In this document: positions 51,901 through 64,000 of the stretch, in pieces | Numbering within the stretch: position 1 is the first letter of the stretch | Layout of the letters: the number at the start of each line of letters is the position of its first letter | Source of the DNA: Neelides folsomi | Lineage: Eukaryota; Arthropoda; Collembola; Neelipleona; Neelidae | Length of the DNA stretch: 64,000 bases | Assembly (NCBI GenBank): GCA_034687125.1 | Contig: JAQGBZ010000112.1 | Location: forward strand, 118,966-182,965 | Reading direction: 5' to 3' | Program-made: the position numbers and the translations under genes | The notes under the pieces: generated by a model | The model's input: only the letters and a program-made list of their open reading frames with translations | What the model was told of the DNA's origin: nothing | The model's database searches: none

Positions 51901-54900
51901 ACGCTCACGGACGGATTTTCAAATTTCACACTATTCTAATAATACAGAGAAGGCGAAGGCTAAAATTGAGACCGTGCAGTGCACTGTGAGCAAAAAATGC
52001 AAATCTTACACCACATTTGTTTACTAACTAACTATACTACTACTATACTTTTATAATAATAATCTTCAAAATAAACATTTGTATTCTTCCTTTTACTACT
52101 CTCTCACACCTGGCAAATTACTAATTTCACACGTGTTTACCTCCTACACGGAATTCGTATTATTTAAATATTAAGTTTTAGATAATTCAGATTTCAAGTT
52201 TCTTTTTTCTCAACCTTTTATTTGACGTTAGATAAAAACGTAGTTTACTTTGATCATACAGATACTTGGATATACAGATAGATATTGAATGCAAATACAC
52301 TCTGAATTCTTATTGTGAGCCTTTGGGTTTTGCGTATTTCCATTTTTCTGTAGTTTATTGATTGAATAGAATTTAATAAAAAGACTAGCAATATTTGAAC
52401 AGCTAAGAAGTTAAAACGTGTATTTTAGATTTAATGTCCTATTGAAATAAAGGAGCTCTAAAAGGGAGTCTAAATAAATACCAAGATGCTGATATAACGA
52501 GATGGCAATTTTTTAAGTTATTGTACTAGTATATTCATAGCAAATTAAACTTCGAAAAAAATACAAGTGTCCATTTAAAACATTTGTATGGATATCCATA
52601 ATATCTACAAAGTAAATATTAACGGAAATATAACAATTAATGTCTATCTGCAATTAGGATAATTCGTTATTGATTTTAATCTCACCAGTGAAAACTTAGA
52701 TGAAAGGTTCGTTGGAGGAAATGAAGTGAGGAAGTTTGAATTGATGAGAAGCGTAGTGGGGAAAGTGACTAGAATGAGAAAGTGTTGTTGTTGAATCAAT
52801 GACTCTTCCACTACACCAATTATTTCAATGGGAGAATTTCGGACTGGAGTTCCTCTCGGGAGAACGGACGAGCCGAAAGTGAGAGGGAGCGGGAGAAGAG
52901 TTCCCTCTTGGAGACGGGACTAGACACTCTTCGTTCCCCCGACTCCGACCGACTCCACTTCCCACTTCATACTCGATATACCCGGGTCGATCGCCGGCTC
53001 TAAATTCCCATCCTTGGTCTAATAATATTCGGGGCTTGCGCTCCGAACCCCGAAATCCCTTCTCTCACCATCCACAAAATAAGGCTTCTCATCCACAGTC
53101 AAATTCTATTTCCTTTACCAAAGTGCCTCTGTAGATAATAATCTTCAAAGGGGCAGATGACAACTTTTAAATTCCAACGGTAAAAGGCAAACTGGAAAAT
53201 TCCGTTCAAAAGCCTTCCGATTGAACGGTTTGACGAAGGAAGTGGGCTATTCCATTGTCTCACTCTCGTTTTTGCAAGAAAAGTTCATGTTGAAGAGAAA
53301 TAAAGCCGGCTTCTTCAAACACCTAAATGAACATTGAAAGAAAGAGTTTAAAACTTTTTTCCTTGTTAAAAGCTATGGATTTAATTTAAATCTAAATGCC
53401 ACGAATGTTACGAAACTGTGAAAACTAATGGACGTCTCATTACCGCGACACGACTCCACTTTCTTATTTTTAATGTCATTCCCACTCGTTGTCACAAAAA
53501 CCGTACTTTTACAATTTACATATGAACAACATTCGCACGAGGAGTTTGTGGCTCAATTTAATAATGTAAAGGGACATCTGAAGTGTGAGTAATGGCTCAA
53601 GTTTTTCTTCCCATTAAAAAGAAAGAATTTTTGTATATTGCAATTCTCTATGAAATGTTTCATAAGACGTAGGAACTTCCACAAGAAGAAATATTAAAGC
53701 ATACAGTTGGGAGGATTATTCACCTTCGATTTCTCCTTTTGTCTCATTGAGATGGTTTGTATAACGAATAAGGCGTGTCAATTTATCAAAAGAAATGCGA
53801 GGGTCAAAAAACTTAAACATTCGAATAAATGTAAATAGCTACAAGCTACTTTATTTGTATAAATAATTTCGTTGTGAGCATTCATTATAAATAATAAAGC
53901 ATGGCTTATAAAAATATACATGGAAATTTGAATGAAGCAACTTCAAAGGCTTTCTGTTTTGGTTTCTCAACACCATTAATATGAACTTGTCAGGTGTAAA
54001 TGTAAGATATTCAAAGTAATTCAAAGTATTGACTAAACCCTTAAACCATTAAACCATCAAATACATTAAAGTACAATGCCATTTGACCTACCACTCAAAT
54101 AAATATTTAATATTAATAAATCTTAACAAGATAAACTAATTCAAAAGCATTATGAGAGAATTTTAACATCAATACTATTTATTTGTATTTAATTAGAGGT
54201 ATTTATTTAATTTTACTAAAATATGATTTCTTAAAAGAACATTTGTATTTGGTATATAAATACGAGAGCAAGGGTAATGATGAATTTAATGAGTCACCAG
54301 AGAATATTCACTTTTACATTAAAGAAACAAAAAGAGGAAGAAGCTTCAGAGACTTCCAGCGTGCAGCTCTTTTGTATTTTGATGACTCAGGAGTCATGAT
54401 AAATGGAAATAAATGAAAAGTGGCAATGTACCGCAAGGGCTGAAAACTTTTCATTGTAAAAGGTTCGGGGAGGAGAGATGAAATGATGAGACCGGATGCT
54501 CTTGGTTTCTTAGCGAATTTACTTTTTGTGTTCACCCATACCATTACTCTAAAATGCACTACCTTCAGAGTTCAGACAGGAATTAAAATTAAGCACACAT
54601 CACTCATCCGTTGAACCATCAGGAGGAGCGGGGGCGTCAAATATGACTCTGCACATTAGATACATTATGTAACTCATACAGGAACTTGGACAACGCGGAT
54701 AATACTCTTATTAAATCATTCGTGTCTGCATCATCTGCCCACGAACCAAATTACGCCTAAAATGAATATGATCCATGAAAGTAAAATAAGGTGTACAAGT
54801 ACTCGAATTTCAATATAGAAAATTTTAACTAAAACACACAGCAGGGAAAATGTTACGTATATTTACGTTCAATTTGGATCCAGAGCCCTGAGGTGTAAAG

Positions 54901-57900
54901 TTTGGTTTGTAGACCCTCACTCACGAGTTACCATTAATGACTCATCTAATTCGCACTGTGAGGAGAGTGAATACTGTCACCGAAGACTCGTTGTGCAAAC
55001 TTTACCGTTTGCATATGCAAACTACTGTACATAAAAATATCATAGAGAGTTGTCTAATGTCTATTCATACTTGTTGTTCATGATCGAAATATTATAACTA
55101 CAACAATAGTACAAATAATGTTTATCTATGTATTGTAGGCGTTGGATCAGGTACCTCATGCAGAGACTCAGAATGTTTTGCACAACTACCTTAATGCTCT
55201 CGTCGATCCAACATTGAGGAATAAAGGGTTCAATGGCAAAGTTCACCAGCCAACCGAAACGAAAAGGAGAAGAGAAGGATAAATAAATAGGAGCTCTCGG
55301 TGCTCCGCTGTGTGTGGAGCAAACCTCTTCCATTATAAATATAAGTCTTTGATGGACACGACTGTGAGAGCGAATAGTGAGATTCGGTGAGAGATGAAAT
55401 GGACCTTTCTATAAACTCTCGGTCGAGTCATTTACTTCCCAACAAACCACGCTTTGGTCATGTCATCAACTTCCATCCTCATTTTCCTCATCCTTCTCAA
55501 TCTCAATTTTGCATGGTTCAACGAAGAGTTTCCTCTCACAGCCCCAAAGTAATTCAATCAACCTTCAACTTATCTCTGCCGGCACAACCCTCATTTCCAT
55601 ATCATTAATTTTGATTGACTTTATTTAAACTAAAACTTATACAGATGCATAAAATTACTTCCAAAATAAACCATTTGTCCAGAGTCGATAAAGATGCAAT
55701 TTAAATATAAAAAAATCTAAATGTAAGTTTAATTTACCTCAAATTACTTTTTAATATCATTTTATGTATTTCCGCTAATTCTTCAATCTTGGATTCATAA
55801 ACCTTAAATGAATAAAATGAAGCTTTTAGTTCTTTCAGCAGTTCCGCGTTGGACGTAGAGAAGTGATCAAAATTGAGTAAGTAAATAACATTGAATGAGT
55901 TAAAAGTTGGAATTTTATAATGGAAATATGAGATTTAAAATGAGATTTGCCTCCCCTTCTCGGCACAACTGTGAGTGCGGGCCTTGAAAGTTTCATACAT
56001 TCGTGTTGTTAAAGGGCTTCGATAGAGGTATGAAATCGATATTTATGAGGCAGAGCAAGGCGATTAGTACAAGAGTTAAAGTACTAGGAATACACCTTCA
56101 CTATCGAAAAATACGCTCTTGTTTGGCTCCTCGCCTTTATAAAATATTCAAGAGGTTCCCTTTTCTCCTTTCTCTCCACGTCGCCGTCGTTCTTGAAGAG
56201 CCGGCGAGAAATTCCTTCTAAATAATATTAGAAATCCTTTTACTTCACAACACGGAAACAAAAATGTTAAAATGTTAATCGATCCCTTCCTCTTTCACTT
56301 CTCATTCCACACTCGACCCAATGGCTCATTCCCTGAAAAAATTTCTCCTTCTTCTTCATTCCTTCCTATTAACTACAATGTGATGAAAGAATTGGAAAAC
56401 GATGAAACAAAGATCCAATCAACCGTAAAAGTAAAGTTGGACCTACAAAGAACTCCATCTTCATTGTTCGGAATTTCCTTTCCGACGGATCCTTTACTTT
56501 ATAAGATTTAACAGGCCTTTTCTGCAGCCGCTCAATAATTCAACTCTTTTGTGGGATTGGCAAAAGTGGGAGAGATAAAGATGGTATTATCGCATATAAT
56601 GAACCCAAAGAACCTCCAAAGAGATACATATGAGAAAGAGAAGGAAACCAATGAGTGAGCAGCGTCCGACTGTAATGATCATTGTCCTCCTTCTTTATTA
56701 AGTTCGAGATGACTCCTTTAAAAGCCCATCGTGAGAGAGGGGAAATCCTCATTTATCTTCCCAACCCGCTTCCTCATTCCATCAGCACTTAATCCAATTG
56801 ATTCATCACTCTTAAACCGAACACTCCCTTGCCAAAACCTTCTGTCGTTTCTCTTCTTATTCAAGGTGAAAAGAGTAATAATAATAATTCCTCTTAATCT
56901 CTCGTGTGTGTCTATTAATGAACATGAATTACCCACTTAGGTCAGAGTGAATTCCCAAATGGAACTGGATAATCGGTTATGCATTGAGAACAAGAAACCG
57001 CAAAAGTTTCAGGATCACTCCAAACCCCAACAATTGCATCTCCCACTACCAGATGTTTATTATTCTTAATGCCCATGATCGTGACATATGTATTTATTAT
57101 TTATGTAATAAGTATGTGTGCTTATTATTACAGTACCTTACAATACATCCTGTTGATAATGAAGCTTCACAACGACAACTCCTATATGATTATGTTCAAT
57201 TTTCTAAAATAGGTGTCAGAGGAAAAATTTCTGCATGTCATATTTACTGCATCGTATATTCAAATATGTATGTACGTCAATCTTTACATTTACTCTGCCG
57301 CTTTAAATGAGATAATGACAATGACCTTTTCATAATGCGGCACTCTTTGCATATACTCATTTGCTAATGGAGAATTCTCCGTTCTACCAACAAAGTAAAA
57401 AAGAATACACAAACTTATCTTCTTCAAAATCTTCACGTATTACTTATTACATAAAAATATCTGTTCTAGACTCCTATTCTTTTTTGCATATTGAAATTGG
57501 GCAGGACCGTTCAATTGTATGTTACGTATTGTTCAAAGGTTACACGCTTTACATTTACATACCTTAGGAATTTTACGTCTGGTGAGGAAAATTTCAATCG
57601 GCATCCACCGTTGTATTTTAACTTTTCACTTTGGAGTATCTCGAAAGTATTTCAATTTTCGGATTCAGGAATGGAGTTGAAGAATGATGCAAAATTGCTT
57701 ATGTGCTGTTGAAGGGCAAATTCTTCAGTAAATTCTTTCTTTACTTCTTTTTACACTTACTTTTCCTCACTCACTCAATAAAGTTAAAGGATCAAATGGT
57801 CGTATGGAGAAGGGCAAGGTCAAGGATGGAAAATGAAGAGCGAGAGGAATGAATTATCATAAATAACGATTTAAGATCATCGGACTACAATTTTCACTTA

Positions 57901-59965
57901 ACAAAGTTGAGAACAGAAGTGTAAATGAAATTAACTCTAATGACTCCCTACAAATTGTTCCACGAGATTTCCTCCTGCTATGAATATTTCACAGCTTAAA
58001 ACTTTTACAAATTCACTCAGTTTCACACGTTTTATTAATATAAAACCCTCCTTCCGGCTCACAGGGGAGAAATGCTAGAAAATGAGATTTTCACAAGAAC
58101 CAGATTGTTGGTGGTTAAATGTTTTATACGTAGACGAGAGCTTGTAATTTCCTTTTCCTCATCAGGAAAATGGTAAAGCCAGGAGTAAGTAAGGTAAGAA
58201 GAGCAAATGTAAATGGGAGAGTGAATGGAAAAGAGATGAGGAGCCGAGGAGTATTCTCATCTCCAGCACTGAGCACACTACACTTGAAAAACTACATGAT
58301 TTGAGAAGATGAGGAACACCACCCACGCAACGCAGAGCTCAACGCAACCCAGATTCCCCAGGCTCGTGTATGAATACCTTTGCTCAAATCTCATCTCGGG
58401 GGCTTCAAGCTTCTATCTTCACCAATTACTCTTTTATATGCTCCTTTGGGTCTTGATTGCTCAGAGGGGAAGCATTTTAACTGTCTGGAAGGTGGTGGAG
58501 TTAATGACTCGAGTATCAAAAGTTAAAATATGACGTTCTAAGAATTACAAACTAACTACATAAGTATGTATCTAGAGCGTATTTTCTCGTAGTAGAAACT
58601 TTTTTTTAATAATAAATAAGTAAGTTTTAGTTATAAGTGAATAGTGTAATATTAAACCTTGGCTAATGTGATTCAGATATTAGGTTGTTAAATGTGGTCT
58701 GGACATGAAGATGTCTACCATAATACATTAACCATTATTATGCAAATGTAAGATTTTACATGCTATGTTGTCTACTATGACTAGTCATACTCCCTTATAC
58801 TTACGAATAGATAACTATTGAACACTTGAATGTTTTCACATGAATTATTTAAAAAAATTGATGGTTTTCTAATCTTCTTAATAGTGATTTATTCAATTCT
58901 TTATAAATACGATTTGGAGTGAGTGTTTACAAAATATAAATACTTACTTAATGTGAAGAATACCTTACTGACTGATTATGATAACATTTAATAATCACTA
59001 TTAATAAATACATTAGAACCATAATAACAAATGTGGGAGCTACAACACATTAAATCGTAATGACTTGACATGGTTTAGTAAATTTGAAAGTAAAAAAAGA
59101 GAAATGGCTAAGCAATTACAGAATGAGCAAAGCGTACCCACACATTTATGAAGCTAAAATTTCATAGTTGAAGTGAAATATAATAATAAAAAATCTTTAA
59201 TAATAATTAGAGTTATTTATCTCAAGTAATAAGAATGATTAATTGAACGTTACGAAAGAATATAATTAGTGGAATTTATTTAGATGAGATTTTTTTCATT
59301 AAGGTTCTCGCAAATTCGTTTCCCTCTTCCCAATTAAAGAGAAACTGTCAGTTGGCTGGAAAACTCGAGTCTCGCGATGATCAATATTTAAAAGAACAAC
59401 GAGATTCCCCATCGTTTGCACGAATTAAAGGTAATATAGTATTTAGAGAGTTCTGACTCACCTGAGCCTCACCTTGAGATATTTTACATTTGCTTTCATT
59501 GGGTGGGATATCTGGGCATCTCTTTAACGTTAAGGTTAATGGGAGCTGATGCTCTTCAGGTGAATTTGCCGGAGAAATGAAAGTAAATAAGGTGACGTCA
59601 AGACATCCTCCATGCGTGACCAACCCACATTTCTCTCCATTCAAAAATTTGGGGCTCGGAGGGCCTGAAGAGATCCTTTTGGGCATGGTAGAGAAAGCTC
59701 AAGGTGAATACGCCTCTAGAACTATGCTGGAATCCAATGTTATTAGAGGAAATAAATGACACGAGGCGGAGACGCCTTGCCCTACTAAACTCCCTAATCG
59801 GACAATAACCACCACGAACTCATAATATAATTAAACGAGGAGAAATAAATTAGGCTGGGAAGTATTAGAAGAAAATGCTGACTATTTTGAATCTAAAGGC
59901 CAGAGGAAGTCGGAGTAATTACAGATTGTACATATCAATTTGATATGAAAAGCGATTTGTCCAAT
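48938..59965. other. Gene-free stretch between GPCR and PIEZO
   Basis: Eleven kilobases with no exon I can support. It lies upstream of the GPCR and downstream of PIEZO, so it probably includes the GPCR promoter and the PIEZO 3' untranslated region. The AT-rich part at about 49,500-50,560 and the mixed part at 53,300-59,900 show nothing specific. The small open frames (for example 51,065-51,274 minus and 54,183-54,416 plus) match no known family. Confidence 0.55.
52830..53065. promoter_or_regulatory. CpG- and GC-rich patch, candidate promoter or regulatory element
   Basis: About 235 nt that are visibly GC-rich and dense in CG dinucleotides (for example GAACGGACGAGCCGAA, CCCCCGACTCCGACCGACTC, CCCGGGTCGATCGCCGG), flanked by AT-rich DNA. 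TTCGGGG (53028-53034) and CCCCGAA (53048-53054) form a 7-bp inverted repeat with a 13-nt loop. It is 3.9 kb upstream of the GPCR start codon, so it may hold a distal promoter or an untranslated first exon of that gene. An unrelated noncoding transcript is also possible. Confidence 0.35.
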
Positions 59966-60272
59966 TTAAGATTTTTGGATCGATTTGTCAGGTTCGCCCT
60001 CATCTCCTCCTGCCGAAGGGTGAACTTTCTTCGGCCGTGTCCATTTAATGAGCGTCTCAGGAGACCGGTAGAGGAATATGAGTTTGGCAAAGAGATCTTC
60101 TTCCAAGGCAAGTTCTCCACTCTCTCTTACAAGATAAATGTCCAAACAAAGTTGGAATATTCGATCCACGTTCGGCATATCGTCGAACATGATGAGGAAC
60201 GAGATCCCGGCAAAGAAACTCCGAACAAATTTACTTGCCACGAGCACTAAAGTCGTGTAAAGTCCAATTATT
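59966..60272 (-). other. PIEZO: PIEZO pore exon: inner helix and C-terminal domain
   Basis: The last PIEZO exon encodes the pore-lining inner helix and the intracellular C-terminal domain. The Lys and Arg of KFVR are kept, as is the Met-Phe pair of IMFDDMP that corresponds to the cytosolic constriction of mouse Piezo1 (M2493/F2494). The following two Glu of the vertebrate protein (E2495/E2496) are Asp-Asp here. The beam/CTD signature FLYRSPETLIKWTR is intact. The tail after it is longer than in vertebrates. Confidence 0.85.
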
Positions 60273-63200
60273 CTACAAAACACAACATTAATTTACAATT
60301 AAACTTAATTTCAATAATTATTTCATTACAATACTTGTTCATTTTATATAATTTTGAATTTTACCCGCCACCAGAAACCCAACTAAGGGTTGATGGGAAT
60401 GCTTTTTCGTTGAAGGTGAAAACGTTTAAATGAGAACAGTTATCACTGAGATGAAAAGTTTGCTCAACCCCTTTACACGTTTCGTTCACTTCCCACCATT
60501 CTTCTTGGAAAGTTGAAGAATTAGTTCCACGAAGCGTCAGACTCAGATTTCGAAGCACTGTCGGTACAGGACCGATATAATTGACGTTCCACCCAAGCTT
60601 TGCAATGCCGGGACCTATTTGGTTCGCAACAGTTGCTTTTCCAGAATTGGACACTTTTAGAAACTTGGGGAATATCCCTTGCACTTCCACTGTTCGACTA
60701 GAATTTTTGAGATTTCCACTTATCATGTCGATTAAAGTCTTGCGGTTTTCAGCTCCTGGAATGAGAGGAATATTACCAGTGTCTCCTCTGGCCACTGTTA
60801 TCACTGTTGGATTTGAAGGATCTCGTGTTATCGTCCAAGATAACTTCATATTCACTTGATTAGCTAATTAAAAATAACATACTTATAAAAATCATTTAAT
60901 TTTTGCCAATTTAGAAAAGAATTTTAAAAAGTTTTCTTGAGCATTACTAGAATTTAGTTCTTTAATTAAATTGTCTTTTGCCGGAGGAGAAATGCCCCAG
61001 ACAGCTCTTGAGTTTCCGTTCAATTTGGCGACTAAAACATCTTCCTGTTCATAATTTGCCAAGAAGTTTACGCTTCCTTTATCACTCCGGAAGTGGTAAA
61101 TGAAATCACTCCATGAATTTGCAGTGAACCTATAAAATTTCATTATGCCGAATTTGTTGGAAAAGTGATTTCAATATTAATTAATTAAAGCTTCGCATTT
61201 TGGCAAAGTTAATTATAGATAATGGAATTTCACAAACTTGTGAAGAGTGTTGTTCTGTGAAGACATTGTATAAATTGGCTGGTAGCTCCCAATAGTTAAT
61301 TCAAGCGAAATATCCGTAGGGAGATTCGGAAGCCCGACAGTATTTCCCAATGCAAAGAGAACAAGGGGAAACCAAATGATCGCAATAATGAAGAACAAAG
61401 AACTTCCTCCAATTGCGTATTTAATCCATCTCGCCTTGGGTGAACCTCTCCCTTGAGGATACTCTTTCTCGACTCGCCGCTGACACTGGAGAGAATTTCA
61501 TCAAATTAACTTCATTCCCTAACATTTAGAGTGCCGAAATCCTAATGGACTTTTCAGGTAACATACTGACAATAAGTGGAAATATAGAAACCCATGGTGT
61601 AATATCGCAACCCTACCTTTAATTGGAAAACGTGGGCAAAGATATCTTCAAGCTTAAGCCAGTCTGATAGAGACATACTCGTTTCTGTCCAAATCCAATC
61701 CATAAGAGCTCTCAGCTCAAATAAGAAGGGAACAGCCATAAACCTATTCGGGGTAAAATCACAATTGAGTTGGAAAGAAATATTTAAAAAAGTTTAAAGT
61801 CAAAGGTTTATTTTTAATGGAATTGGATTTACCCTTTGAAGAGAAACATGTTAACGTAGTTGTACTTTTTACAAAGAAAATTTCCAAGAATCCTTGTTGG
61901 ATATCCAGAACGGATTTGATAAGCCGAAAATAATAAATAGATGCATTTGACCATATACCACATTTGAGGTGGTAATTTTTCGTTGAAACTCCTATTGAAA
62001 AAATTTTAAAAATTATTTATTAAAGAAAAAGTTCAATTTAGATTCAGATACGAAATTGGTAATAAGAGATTAAAATACAGATAGTAGAAATAATTTGACC
62101 TTTCTGTGACAGCAGGAAGCACGAAAAACATTGCACAATGAACCAAAACGACAAGAACGGCTTGAAATATTAATTTTCCAAGAATATATTTTCTTAAATA
62201 GAGTGCTCTATCAACTACAATTAATGTAAACTGCAAAATGACCATGACTAGAAATGGTACTGGAACTTTGTTTTCTTCGAGATAACTTGAAACGTCGCCT
62301 TGTTGCGACTAAAAAAGAAAATTTCCAACAATTAAATTAAGTTTACCTATTACTTTATTCGTATCGGATGTAATGTAGTTTCTTATTAGCTGAATACTTA
62401 CCCCAAATGAGGCAAAGCCAAAAATAACGACTAGAAAATTGAAGAAATCACAGATGAACATATACGAGTAAACATCTACTTTAACTTTAAAATCCAAACT
62501 TAATATTTGATCCTTGAATACTTGAAACGAGGATAAGTACTTGATTATGCTGAAAAACAAAATATAAATCACCAAATTTTATTTGGATAAAATATAACAC
62601 ATACTCACACGGACCCAAAGTATTTGAAAATGTAAGCTTGAAATTTTTAAGAGAAAACGAACCATAATCGAATTATTTGAGGTCCATATGCTAACGTTTC
62701 TTGGAATTCTAATTGATTCCAAGCATCTCCACACCCGCCTTTTGCACTTTGACTATGCTCACTTCCTGAATGCATTTCTTCATCGTTCTCTTTGTCTTCG
62801 TGATCATCCATTACAAGACCTTTGTGTCCAGGGTTCATAGGAATTTTTTCTTCACTGAAATAAATCAATTCTTCGCTATCTCCATCAATTTTGTTTTTCC
62901 ACAATCCTAATGACTTCAGCATGAACCTACATAAATAATTTTCAAATATAATGAAATATTACAATGAAAATTAAAAATACCTGTGGAAGAACACGACCAT
63001 TAAAAGCGTCACGTCGTAAACTGCATATTTCTCCTTCTGCTCTATTCCAAATATTCTTGGAGCCCAAAATGGAGTTTGTTTTGTACTTTTCCCATCATTC
63101 CAAGGGAAGAAATCGAATTGAAACAAATATTTTATTACAACTAAGGCCTGAAAAGACATTTAATTTATAATGGAATTGTTTTAATAATTTATTTAAAAAA

Positions 63201-63873
63201 ATGTTTTTATAAAAAAATGAGATTCAATTCCTTATTAATTATTTTTACCTCAGTATAAGCGATTATCGTCACCCAGAAGGTTTTTGTTGGACGAGGGACA
63301 GAAAGAGACCCCCATAGGAGTACCATCAGTGGCAAAGGTAGGGATAATAAACTCGCAGATTTAATTTGATTTAAAAACACAACGAAATAGCATACAAGAT
63401 CTGAATGTGAGATCACGACATACCAAAGAGCAATAAATAGTAAAACAATGGCACTTTGTTGTGTTTCTTCGATTTCCGACAAGCTTACGTCGTCCATACT
63501 GAAATGATATCAAATACATTCGTAAATGGTAACTCAATATTAAACAAATGTTTATATTTACAAGACTGAACACACACTACCTTAAAAAGTTTATTTTGAT
63601 ATGAGAGTAAAAAATGATGTTTCCTTTTTACCTTTCACCAAAAACGTCGTCTTTGTCTCTTGATGGACTCGGCTTTTCTACGACAGTCAATAAATCTTCT
63701 TTACTCTCAACGTCGCCGGAACCCCCGCTACGATGTTCGGACTCTTCACTTGGCTGTTTAAACAAATCAAGAGAAACTTCTCTTCTTTCATTCGGTGTAA
63801 ATAAAACATCTGATGATCCTTGTTCATTTGTCCTTCTTGATAAGCTGATAGCGTGTGCAGCTTCAGTTTCTTG
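59966..63873 (-). CDS. PIEZO: PIEZO mechanosensitive cation channel, C-terminal part (5' end outside window)
   Basis: A trimeric mechanically gated cation channel of the plasma membrane. Exons (minus): 63873-63632, 63498-63249, 63147-62981, 62926-62663, 62549-62402, 62308-62100, 61991-61833, 61743-61617, 61485-61238, 61129-60948, 60863-60365, 60272-59966; 933 aa, phase closed. Recognisable family stretches are VVIKYLFQFDFFPWN, MVVFFHRFMLKSLGLW, VVDRALYLRKYILGK, FFVLPAVTER, SAYQIRSGYPTRILGN, ELRALMDWIWTETSMSLSDW, IIAIIWFPLVLF (outer helix), the extracellular cap from YTMSSQNN through EEWWEVNE with several N-glycosylation sequons, inner helix GLYTTLVLVASKFVRSFF, and the C-terminal domain ending LIFLYRSPETLIKWTR plus about 22 extra residues. 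Human PIEZO1 is about 2,520 aa, so roughly the last third is here. The 62663/62549 join fits phase but is less certain. The rest of the gene lies beyond 64,000. Confidence 0.93.
60365..61334 (-). other. PIEZO: PIEZO extracellular cap domain, three exons
   Basis: The cap (C-terminal extracellular domain) spans the end of exon 61485-61238, exon 61129-60948 and exon 60863-60365. Matching blocks include ANYEQEDVLVAKLNGNSRAVWGISPP, written here in two parts as ANYEQEDVLV and AKLNGNSRAVWGISPP, then FPKFLKVSNSG and EEWWEVNETC. The donor TCTA|GTAATG at 60948 is chosen over the longer open frame because it restores family spacing (ELNSTNQVNMKLSW against vertebrate ELYNGTADITLRFTW). Reading past it meets a TGA. 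Confidence 0.8.
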
Positions 63874-64000
63874 CTATTAAATAAAAAACATTTGTAAAAA
63901 TGTTATATCCTACTACTCGTGATCACGGGAGTTGTCAAAATCCCTTTTACGACTAATTCTTTTCTCAAATTAATAGGTATATCACATTTTGCACTTTAAT
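63874..64000 (-). other. PIEZO intron reaching the window edge
   Basis: The exon at 63873 begins after the acceptor TTTAATAG. The remaining 127 nt to the window end have no PIEZO-like frame and are read as intron, with the 5' exons lying to the right. Confidence 0.65.

Noticed and set aside
60892-60947. Continuation of the PIEZO cap frame past 60948 to a TGA
   Set aside because: It would add residues absent from the family and end the protein before the pore; the donor at 60947/60946 restores normal spacing.

Overview
This is a stretch of an animal nuclear genome. The evidence is spliced genes with GT-AG introns, mostly 54-190 nt long, in metazoan families (PIEZO channel, M1 aminopeptidase, class A GPCR, NDUFAF6, POP4). 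By eye the PIEZO and NDUFAF6 exons look closest to protostome, perhaps arthropod, proteins. That is a low-confidence guess and nothing here fixes the species. I recognise no transposon, virus or bacterial-type element.

Layout. 1-26,381: a long stretch with no gene I can support, in which moderately GC-rich blocks full of GAG/CTC words alternate with AT-rich valleys; it looks like regulatory or intergenic DNA. 26,382-38,815 (minus): a complete 13-exon puromycin-sensitive aminopeptidase of 961 aa, with a 19-nt microexon carrying the GAMEN motif and one 6.8-kb intron. 38,816-39,315: a 500-nt head-to-head region shared with the next gene. 39,316-40,739 (plus): a complete 5-exon NDUFAF6, a mitochondrial complex I assembly factor. 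40,773-41,777 (plus): a complete 4-exon POP4/Rpp29 (RNase P/MRP subunit), starting only 33 nt after the NDUFAF6 stop. 43,695-48,937 (minus): a 5-exon class A orphan GPCR of about 719 aa with a signal peptide, a very long third intracellular loop and atypical TM6/TM7 motifs. 48,938-59,965: a second gene-free stretch with an isolated CpG-rich patch near 52.9 kb. 59,966 to beyond 64,000 (minus): the 3' third of a PIEZO mechanosensitive channel gene (12 exons, 933 aa seen, 5' end outside the window).

The genes do not form one pathway. The housekeeping trio (aminopeptidase, NDUFAF6, POP4) is tightly packed and AT-rich: one pair appears to share a promoter region and the other pair may share a transcript. 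The GPCR exons are distinctly more GC-rich and sit next to gene-free DNA, the usual arrangement for a gene under distal control. All exon joins were made by hand from splice signals, reading phase and remembered family sequence. Reading phase closes exactly for every gene. Two joins are ambiguous and are flagged.
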